Shown: positions 18,802-26,300 of the stretch, in pieces
Layout of the letters: each line of letters starts with the position of its first letter
Numbering within the stretch: the stretch's first letter is position 1
Position numbers and translations under genes: made by a program
Notes under the pieces: model-generated
The model's database searches: none
Seen by the model: only the letters and a program-made list of their open reading frames with translations
What the model was told of the DNA's origin: nothing
Assembly (NCBI RefSeq): GCF_900113335.1
Contig: NZ_FOOX01000002.1
Span: forward strand, 397,635-461,634
Direction of reading: 5' to 3'
DNA: 64,000 bases
DNA from: Desulfotruncus arcticus DSM 17038
Lineage (GTDB): Bacteria; Bacillota; Desulfotomaculia; Desulfotomaculales; Desulfallaceae

Positions 18802-19115
18802 ATCTAGTACCTCCCGCCAATTCTAAATTAAAAAATCCTAGTGCTTTGACTTTATAAGAAAAATCTTTGAAAATGGAGGAAATCATTGTTGTTGATAAGA
18901 AACCGATAATATTTACTTAATTGTTTCAAAAACAGTTTTTATTAGACATTTTACCATTATTTGTTTATATAATCAACCTGTTCCCGGCAGGACTTATCAG
19001 CGATGGTAGAGGGATGCTAATCATTTGAATTAGTACCTTTTTGTCGTACAATATAAAAAAGTCGGAAAAATGGAAATGAGGAATGTCGGGGGTGAAAATA
19101 TTAGATATATAGTTT
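18802..19115. other. Divergent intergenic region
   Basis: About 310 AT-rich bases between the leftward regulator gene and the rightward AbrB-like gene. It should hold both promoters. TTGACT occurs at about 18846-18851 but no convincing -10 pairs with it. No gene seen. Confidence 0.4.
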
Positions 19116-19349
19116 GTGAAATCTAAAAAAGTAAGGGTGTGGGGAAAAGGACAGCCAACGATACCGGTTGGAATAAGAGAAAGGCTGGACATCAAAGAAG
19201 ATTCTTATCTGGAGGTATTTCAGGTTGGCAAAATCATTGCAATACCTGAAAGGTTGATTGTAAAAGAGCTTGCCAATAGTTTTCCACATATGTTCGATGT
19301 CGGGGAAGAATTCCTGAACAAGCTTTATAGTCATGATTTTTATTATTGA
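19116..19349 (+). CDS. AbrB/SpoVT-like (MazE-fold) small DNA-binding protein
   Basis: 77 residues from GTG 19116. KVRVWGKGQPTIPVGIRERL, followed by SYLEVFQVGKIIAIPE, is the swapped-hairpin AbrB/MazE domain used by transition-state regulators and by antitoxins. The C-terminal 25 residues (ELANSFPHMFDVGEEFLNKL) are a short tail that in antitoxin members binds the toxin. No toxin ORF follows before the leftward gene at 19501, so it may be a lone regulator or an orphan antitoxin. The ribosome binding site is weak. A hairpin (AACCGGGGCCG region, 19365-19385) downstream could terminate transcription. Confidence 0.6.
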   Translation: MKSKKVRVWGKGQPTIPVGIRERLDIKEDSYLEVFQVGKIIAIPERLIVKELANSFPHMFDVGEEFLNKLYSHDFYY

Positions 19350-19500
19350 TTGGTAATTAAATTAAAAAACCGGGGCCGTTTTATCGGCACCCGGTTGATG
19401 TTAACCTCCTATCATGAGCTCCTGGTAACGTTCCGAAGCTAATTCTGTACTCACAACTTTAGGCTGGCATTCCGGATTCACCTCGATAGGTAGGCCTTAA

Positions 19501-20424
19501 TTAATTATAAACTGTATCCAAAACACTATCTTCATTTATTTCTTTTTTGGCTTTCAGTTTATCCATCATCGCATCCCATTTTTCTTTATCATGCTTTTCA
19601 ATTATACTGTCGCTTCTTGTAGCAAGTCTTTTTGCTGAAGCACCATCATCCCTCAAAAATACCAGATATTCTTCTCCCGCTTTTATTTTTGCTGGAAGTG
19701 GCAGAATTCTCTTATTTAGCTTATCTCCCTTAAATTGATTTACAACTTGAAAGCTAACCAGAGCAACATTTTGATTAAATTTTACTACAGAATGCGGTAT
19801 GATATGAACAACGTAATCAGAAGAGTTGATAAGATCCTCGGCATCTTTTGCTTTATCCTTAATATTATAGCTTTTCTTTTGTTTTACTGTTAATAACGGT
19901 GATTTGGAAATTAAATGGATTAACTGTTCCTTATCCATTTTACCAATAATTCTTGAATCACCAAGCAATGAATTACCTTTAATTTTTATAATTGAAATAT
20001 CAGAAGCAATAGATGTATGAAGAGGATTTGGATATAGCTCACTCTCCCAAGAATCAAGAAAAAGTAAATATTTGTCACCTACATGTACTTCGTCCTTACC
20101 TTCATACAGGTCGATTTGATTAGAATTCTCCTCACCTTTTAAATATTTATCCACTTTAAAACTATATTTGTAAGTACCCATATTAGATTCCATAAATTGT
20201 TCTGCATTTTCTACTTTGCCTACAACTATGCAATCAGCATTTTTAATCAAATCATCAATGCTTTTGAATTCATAAAGTAATTCTGCTTGACTACTCAAAG
20301 ATGTATGGGCAACATCTGCTTCACTTTTACTGATCGACTCACGGCCAGTATAAATTGACATAAAAGCAAATGCAGCAATAACTGTCACAAAAATAATCGG
20401 TATAAAACCTTTTATGCTTTTCAC
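19501..20424 (-). CDS. Membrane-anchored protein with two homologous repeats, unknown function
   Basis: 307 residues with an N-terminal membrane helix (GFIPIIFVTVIAAFAFMSIY) and the rest outside the cell. Two regions resemble each other: residues about 55-130 (DDLIKNADCIVVGKVENAEQ, then YKYSFKVDKYLKGEE and VGDKYLLFLD) and about 195-275 (EDLINSSDYVVHIIPH, then VSFQVVNQFKGDK and AGEEYLVFLRDD). The pattern of a beta-rich unit with KGE/KGD before a strand suggests a duplicated OB- or netrin-like fold, but I cannot name it. Good upstream GGAGGG at about 20433. Not recognised as an enzyme. Confidence 0.6.
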   Translation of the reverse strand: MKSIKGFIPIIFVTVIAAFAFMSIYTGRESISKSEADVAHTSLSSQAELLYEFKSIDDLIKNADCIVVGKVENAEQFMESNMGTYKYSFKVDKYLKGEENSNQIDLYEGKDEVHVGDKYLLFLDSWESELYPNPLHTSIASDISIIKIKGNSLLGDSRIIGKMDKEQLIHLISKSPLLTVKQKKSYNIKDKAKDAEDLINSSDYVVHIIPHSVVKFNQNVALVSFQVVNQFKGDKLNKRILPLPAKIKAGEEYLVFLRDDGASAKRLATRSDSIIEKHDKEKWDAMMDKLKAKKEINEDSVLDTVYN

Positions 20425-20511
20425 TTACATCCCTCCAAATAATATTTATGAACAGTGTCAATAAATAAGTAATTTAATAAATCTGTATCAGGTGATTTTT
20501 GTCACGCGTAG

Positions 20512-20882
20512 TCAATGAAGTTGCGCTGCTTGTCCATAACACATAACGTCACTGGTATTTTTCGAGTGACCAACCCAACCGAATGCGTGTCCAAACTTTC
20601 CTATGACAAAAAGATTTGCATCATCCATGTCATCAGCACCATAGTGATACACACCTGCACTTCTCCACTGTGAAGAAGCATGGTTAATATAACTGGACAA
20701 TGTCGAAGTAGGCATATATTATCTCCACTATAGGCATAAACGGCGGGAGCTGCATGCCACTGCTGGCGTCACTATACCAGTAGGAAAGGGTTCCAAGAGT
20801 AGCAGCAGATGCTATGCCTGAAATACTGATAGTTAAAATAGCGATAGCTAAGATTAAAACCAATTTTTTCTTTTTGATACAT
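20512..20882 (-). pseudogene. Decayed exported matrixin-like metalloprotease
   Basis: ATG 20882 follows AAAGGAGGAATT, but the frame is wrong after six codons. Dropping one A from the A-run gives MYQKEK and a signal peptide LVLILAIAILTISISGIASA in the other frame, ending SYWYSDASSG. A second shift near 20750 leads to the C-terminal frame ASSQWRSAGVYHYG and KFGHAFGWVGHSKNTSDVM. The last stretch resembles the zinc site of small matrixins, HExGHxxGLxHS and VM, with the catalytic HE lost. Two frameshifts and a missing Glu make this a dead gene. Confidence 0.5.
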
Positions 20883-21008
20883 AATTCCTCCTTTTTTAAA
20901 AAAATTATTGCTATAACAATGTGGATTAATGATTTTATTAAATGGGTATTGCAATTATAATGGACATAATTTTTAAAAAGTGTTAATATACTCATAAATT
21001 GTATAACT

Positions 21009-21195
21009 TGTTTAGGTTCCTCCGGTTTTACCGGGGGTGAAAAGGGAACCGGGTGTAAATCCCGGGCGGGTCCGGCCACTGTAAGTGGGGAGCGGCTCCC
21101 AAAGTGCCACTGGGTTTTTTAAATAGCCCGGGAAGGCGGGAGATGTGCTGTGAGCCACGAGTCAGGAGACCTGCCTGAACAATACACGATAACCT
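21009..21195 (+). promoter_or_regulatory. Cobalamin riboswitch
   Basis: The conserved cobalamin aptamer parts appear in order: GGGAACCGGGTGTAAATCCC, GCGGGTCCGGCCACTGTAA, a GCCACTG repeat of the internal loop, GGGAAGGCGGG, and the B12 box GAGCCACGAGTCAGGAGACC at about 21151-21170. It lies upstream of the CobN-like operon on the same strand. A hairpin at 21256 directly after the aptamer is a likely expression platform, so high cobalamin should reduce transcription of the downstream genes. Confidence 0.93.
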
Positions 21196-21255
21196 CCCGC
21201 GGAGAGGGTTGGTGTAGTTGCCTTGGATAAACAGGTGGTAACTTACTGGTTTGAT

Positions 21256-21290
21256 AACCTTAGCTTATGGGAGCTAAGGTTTTATTATTT
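21256..21290 (+). terminator. Hairpin after the riboswitch, probable attenuator
   Basis: AACCTTAGCT pairs perfectly with AGCTAAGGTT around TATGGG, followed by a T-rich stretch. It lies about 60 bases after the B12 box and fits the ligand-controlled terminator of a cobalamin riboswitch. Confidence 0.75.
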
Positions 21291-21493
21291 ATTTAATAAA
21301 ATATTATAACAGGTGCTGCCGTTCGAGAAGCGGTAGCTGAAATTCGGTTCACTTATCTGCTGTGAGGGCATGGTAACCCAAAAAAATACTTGGGGCCGTA
21401 AACCTAAAACCAGCAAGCCGGGCCTTCAAACACACCGCTGATAAATTGGGGGGTGGTTGGACTATGGTTTGCTAAAGTGGCCGAAATAACTTA
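21291..21493 (+). other. Structured leader segment of unknown type
   Basis: Between two terminator-like hairpins lie about 200 bases without an ORF but with clear pairing potential, such as GCTGCCG/CGGTAGC at 21313-21335. I do not recognise a known riboswitch consensus. It may be a remnant of an adjacent leader or a second regulatory RNA. Confidence 0.3.
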
Positions 21494-21528
21494 TAGCCCC
21501 CGGCCATATAGGGGGCTTATATTTTTTT
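21494..21528 (+). terminator. Second leader terminator hairpin
   Basis: AGCCCCC and GGGGGCT with flanking A/T pairs form a strong stem around GGCCATATA, followed by seven Ts. It sits about 75 bases before the first gene of the operon, so read-through must be controlled or partial. Confidence 0.6.
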
Positions 21529-21603
21529 GGTGCGCATTACGCGGCTATGTTAAAAACCAAAAGGGTTTAGTAAATTTGCGGCTTGCAAAAGAAGGCGATA
21601 AAT

Positions 21604-22347
21604 ATGCTATGGCTACAGGGCGGTTTATTGATTGCCACTTTAATTCTGGGTATTAAAACAGGGTTGATTTTAGGGACATCCCGGCTGAGCCGGCGGTGGT
21701 TGATACTGGTTTCAGGTATTTTCGGCATCAGCCTGTACTGTTTGGTGCTGGCTTTTGGCTCTCACCAGCAAATGCTGGTTGCATTTTTGGATCGCTATAC
21801 CTTTGTTGGTTCTCTACTGATGGCCATACTGTTGATTTACCTTGGCCTGCAGCAAGAACCGGAGCAGGGATGCTCTTCATCCGGACAACCGGTTGAAAGA
21901 GCTGTAAAACCAGGATTCAGGCCCGGTCAATGGAAATTTATCCTTGGCTTTTTACCCTGCCCGCTGTGTTTGGCTGCCCTGTCTTTTTCAGTAATTTTGT
22001 TCAGTCCCATGGTGGGCATGTCCTTGTCCGGACTTGGCCGGACTATAGCCCTTTTCTTTTCAGCCCTGGTGCTGGTTGTTTCCGTAGCAATCAGGAAAAT
22101 TGTTCAATTAATTAAATTTAATCCTGCCGCTGTCTTTAACATGTTGTTATTATTTATCGGCATACTTACACTCACCTTTGCCCTGACTGTCCCCAATTTT
22201 GTGCAGTCTATGGACATGCCCTTAACCCCTCTGACCATAAGCTCACCTTACCTGGTGGCTCTGGTGCTGGTTGGGATGGCCGGCCTGGGGCTTTGGGGGT
22301 ATATCATGCACCAAGTTAGTTATATAAAGGACGGTGATAAACAGTGA
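21604..22347 (+). CDS. DUF2162-like membrane protein of the CobN operon (HmuT/transporter-like)
   Basis: About 247 residues with seven hydrophobic helices. The start at ATG 21604 is preferred over 21583 because AAGGCG lies six bases before it. The segment LGFLPCPLCLAALSFSVIL with a CPLC motif inside the membrane resembles DUF2162 putative transporter subunits. In methanogens and Bacteroidetes these genes sit with MotA/ExbB, DUF2149 and CobN-like genes, as here. It probably forms the membrane channel or the partner of the proton-driven motor. Its last codon overlaps the next start (GTGA). Controlled by the cobalamin riboswitch upstream. Confidence 0.65.
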   Translation: MLWLQGGLLIATLILGIKTGLILGTSRLSRRWLILVSGIFGISLYCLVLAFGSHQQMLVAFLDRYTFVGSLLMAILLIYLGLQQEPEQGCSSSGQPVERAVKPGFRPGQWKFILGFLPCPLCLAALSFSVILFSPMVGMSLSGLGRTIALFFSALVLVVSVAIRKIVQLIKFNPAAVFNMLLLFIGILTLTFALTVPNFVQSMDMPLTPLTISSPYLVALVLVGMAGLGLWGYIMHQVSYIKDGDKQ

Positions 22348-23033
22348 ACATTCCCGGTTCAGAATATTTGACAAAAATTTTACATGCCGCTTCACAGAGC
22401 TTGTTAATCCCCGTTATTTTAGGTCTGCTCTTTTTTTTGGTAATTGCTTTTATCGAGTTAGGCGCCTTTATGGCAGAGGCCAAAAGGAGGAAGGCCAACA
22501 AACCGGTAAATATGATGGAAGTCTTTCACGATGTGGGAAATATTGCACCCTGGCAGATGAAAAACCTGCAGCAGGTTATCGATAGCTGTTCCCTGCTGCC
22601 CCGCCAGAAGAGACCGCTTACCGACCTTTTAGCCAAAATCTATCTTTCTACTGAACTCAAGAAGCTGATTGCCCGGGATATCCTTGACCGTGAAGAATTC
22701 CGGGCCAAGAAGGTACTGGGGAAAACAGACCTGCTGGCCAAACTGGGGCCGGTGCTGGGACTCATGGGCACTCTTATTCCCCTGGGCCCCGGCCTGGCCG
22801 CTCTTGGTCAGGGCGATGTGCGGGGGCTGTCCGAGGCGGTAATTATCGCTTTTGATACCACGGTGGCGGGCATTGCAGCCGGAGCCGTGGCTGCCTTGAT
22901 CTCCAAGATGCGGCGGCGCTGGTACGAGCAGGATCTGGGCAACATGGAACTGCTCTTGGAGTTGGTGGTGGGAGGTGAAACCCGTGCTGTCCAGGAAAAT
23001 GAGGCGGGGCCGGCTGTCCGAAGAAGAAGTTGA
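22344..23033 (+). CDS. MotA/TolQ/ExbB-like proton channel protein
   Basis: 229 residues. The first helix (LLIPVILGLLFFLVIAFIELG) is followed by a cytoplasmic segment and the two-helix MotA/TolQ/ExbB domain from about residue 130: LGPVLGLMGTLIPLGPGLAAL, then SEAVIIAFDTTVAGIAAGAVAALI. ExbB-type proteins form a pentameric proton channel that powers a partner on the outer face. Here the next gene is ExbD-like and the third a CobN-like chelatase, so proton flow probably drives the large exported protein or the transporter. Starts at GTG 22344 overlapping the previous stop; its 3' end overlaps the next gene by about 50 bases. Confidence 0.85.
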   Translation: MNIPGSEYLTKILHAASQSLLIPVILGLLFFLVIAFIELGAFMAEAKRRKANKPVNMMEVFHDVGNIAPWQMKNLQQVIDSCSLLPRQKRPLTDLLAKIYLSTELKKLIARDILDREEFRAKKVLGKTDLLAKLGPVLGLMGTLIPLGPGLAALGQGDVRGLSEAVIIAFDTTVAGIAAGAVAALISKMRRRWYEQDLGNMELLLELVVGGETRAVQENEAGPAVRRRS

Positions 23034-23331
23034 TCCTCTGGGCGGGCTGGGCAACCTGGTTGATGTGATGCTGGTTTTTTGCTGCGGCCTCATGGTAGCT
23101 CTGGTGCTTTCCTGGAACCTGCAAAACATTATTTTTGCCAAAGTTAAGCCGGAGGAAAAACAGCGCCTGATGCAAAGCATGCAAAAAGTAATTGATGTAG
23201 AGCGGGGCCGGGAATTGAATGAGGTGCCTCAAATACAACAGGGCGGGGGGGCCGGATACCAGGAGATGGGTACGGTGTACCGGGATCCGAAAACCGGAAA
23301 GCTGATTATGATTGAAGATGGCAAAGAATAA
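22984..23331 (+). CDS. DUF2149/ExbD-like single-pass protein
   Basis: About 115 residues. GTG 22984, nine bases after GGAGG, is the likely start; GTG 22975 is possible. A short basic N terminus is followed by DPLGGLGNLVDVMLVFCCGL, where the Asp at the start of the membrane helix matches the proton-carrying Asp of ExbD/TolR. The C-terminal part is outside the membrane and ends in a YRDPKTGKLIMIED segment. It overlaps the ExbB-like gene and precedes the CobN-like gene by 19 bases. Function as the stator-rotor partner of the ExbB-like channel is inferred from this order. Confidence 0.75.
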   Translation: MLSRKMRRGRLSEEEVDPLGGLGNLVDVMLVFCCGLMVALVLSWNLQNIIFAKVKPEEKQRLMQSMQKVIDVERGRELNEVPQIQQGGGAGYQEMGTVYRDPKTGKLIMIEDGKE

Positions 23332-23350
23332 AGGAGGTGGCAAAGGCTAA

Positions 23351-26300
23351 ATGTTCTCAAGGACATATAAATTACGTAAAACCATAATCTTTACCTTTCT
23401 CATATTTTTGGCCCTTGTTGTTGCTCCGCTGATTAAGGCACCGGTGGCTGCAGCGGATGAAAATGCGAGCGCCAGGGTGGTCATGCTTTTGGGCAGTGAG
23501 GGTTTTTTGATGCCCCTGGTGGATGCTTATGACAAGCTGGGAAATTACCCTATTGAGCTAAAATTATATACTTCCAATGACTTGAAAAATGAAGAAAAAG
23601 TTCAACAATTAAAGGAAGCTTTACAGGATGCCGATGTGTTCTTGCTGGAGATGATTGGTTCCACCGGTATTCAAACGATAGGGCCGTTGCTGCAGGACCT
23701 GCCTGAGGAATGGAAAGGCAGGGTGCTTTCCGCCCGGAGCGGTTCTTTTCCGGAATATCCACAAATTGATGAGAGTCAGGATGGCTTTCTAACCAATTAT
23801 TTTAATTATGGCGGTGTGGAAAACATGCGGCGGCTGGTATTGTATCTGGCCTCTGCATACGGGCAGGTAGCAACCGGGGAACAGTTGGATCCGATCAATA
23901 TGCCCGGCCGGTGCATCTATCACCCGGATGCTGAAGGATTAACCCTTAACGTAGACGGGGTGTACCGGACGGTGTGCGATGCGGTCTATGGGGCTGTTAA
24001 CGGAACGGTCCGGGGGTTGGTGGTAAATGAAGTCCACCGGGCGGTTTATGACAGTGTTTCAGCTTCCGTATCCCAGCCGGATAATAATACGAACCTGACA
24101 CTGGCCCGGTTGACGGTCAGCCAGGCCGTATACGACCGGGGCGGGGATGCTCCGGCACTTGACGCCGGGGAGCTTTACCAAACGGTGGCCGGGGCCGTAT
24201 CCCTGGCCGAACAGGGGGATGACGGGTTACAGGCCTTATATAACACCGTGCGCCAATCTGTTGGCGAGGCGGTTTACCAGGGCGGCGGTTCAGATGCCGG
24301 GTTAGCTGTGGATATAGTGTACAGCGCTCTATACGACCGGGTTGCACAGGACTTTTCGGCAGATGCCCGGGCTGCGGTTTACCGGGCAATATACGATGCC
24401 CTGTGGGGGCCGGAACTTCCCGGGTTTGACCCTGCTCAGGTATATCAAAGTGTGTATGACGCCGTATACCTGCCCACCGGCGGGGGAGGCGGTATGGGAC
24501 TTCCGCCGGGTACTTTCGATACTTTAGGCGGTTATTTGGTCTGGTATAAAGCCAGCGGGCATTTTAAAGAAGGGGCTCCATGGGTCGGTATCACTACCTT
24601 CGACAGTTTCTTTAAAAATAACGATATCGACATGTTTCTGGCCGTTCAAAGGGAACTGGAAGCCGGAGGGGCCAACGCGCTTCTGATTTTCAGCGACAGC
24701 AGCAACCGTAAAACGGCGTTCCAGGATTTTTTCATGCCCGGCGGCAAAAGACAGGTAGACTTTCTCATTGCCGCGCTGGGATTTAACTTTATCTACGGCC
24801 GGCCGGAAGAGGGTATCGAGTTATTTAAACAGTTAAATGTACCGGTTATGGCACCGGTTTACAGCAGCGATCTGAAAGAATGGCAGAATAACCCGGCCGG
24901 TATCAGCAGCGAGGTGGCCTGGCAGATTGCTTATCCTGAGCTGGACGGGCGTATTGAACCGGTGTTCATGGGTGGCAGCACGGTAGTCGGGATAGATAAA
25001 AGTACGGGAGCTGCCATAGTGAAAAAAGTACCTCTTCCCGACCGCATTGAACGCCTGGTAGGCCGGACACTGGCCTGGGTCAACCTGCAGCAAAAAGACA
25101 ATGCGGATAAAAAAATAGCAATTGTTTATTACAATCACCACGGAGGTAAAGATGATATCGGCGCTTCCTACTTAAACAGCATTGCCAGCGCAGCGGCTAT
25201 TTTAGAAGCATTACAGGACAACGGCTACCGGGTGGAAGGTGAGATCAGCCCCCGGGCGGTAGAAGAAATCATTCGCCGGCGTGGAAGAAATGTCGGCAGC
25301 TGGGCGCCGGGGGAATTGGACGCACTGGTACAGGCGGGGGCTTTACTCTTACCGGTAGAGAAATACCTGGAGTGGTACGCCACCTTGCCCGCGGAGCTGC
25401 GGGCGCAGGTAGAAGAGGAATGGGGTCCGCCTCCGGGCAACATCATGGTTTATAAGGGCAAACTGGTTATTCCCGGCGCTACACTGGGCAATATTTTCCT
25501 GGGCCCGCAGCCCGTGCGGGGATGGGGGGATGATCCCTCCAAAATCGCCCATTCACCTGCTCTGCCCCCACCACACCAGTATATAGCTTTTTATTTCTGG
25601 CTGCAGAAGGAATTCCAGGCCGACGCGGTGATCCACCTGGGCACCCACGGCACGCTGGAATGGCTGCCCGGCCGGAGCGTGGGGCTGGGGCAAGATGACT
25701 GGCCGGATGTATTAATGAGCGATCTGCCGGATATCTATCCTTACATCATGAATAACCCCGGTGAAGGAACGCAGGCCAAGCGGCGGGGGTATGCGGTAAC
25801 CATCGACCACCTGACGCCGCCCATGATCCAGCCCGGGCTCTATGGTGCACTGGCCGAACTGCAGCAGCTGGTAGTGGACTACGAAGATGCGGTAAACGCA
25901 GGCAATACTGATAGAGCAACCAACCTGCAGGAACAGATTATTGAAAAAGTTAAGGTAAATAGCCTGGACCGGGACCTGGGCCTTGATCTGGAAACGGCCG
26001 ATTTTGCACAGGTGGCCTCCCTGCTCCATGAATATCTGGAAGAGCTGGCCACGGAACTCATGCCCTACGGCCTACATACCTTCGGCTTGCCGCCCCAAGG
26101 AGAAATGCTGGACCTGATGGTTGAATCCATCGTTAATTACGATAAGACCGCCAGAGCAGGAAGCCGGGAGGAAATCAGAGAACGTTTGCTTTTGACTACT
26201 AACGAAATAACCAATTTGCTCCGGGCTCTTTCCGGTGAATTTATTGAGCCCGGGCTGGGCCGGGACCCGGTGCGGGTACCCGATGCATTACCCACGGGCA

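Noticed and set aside
19400..19495. 27-codon minus-strand frame ending ASERYQELMIGG
   Set aside because: No family resemblance and no clear start; too short to support.
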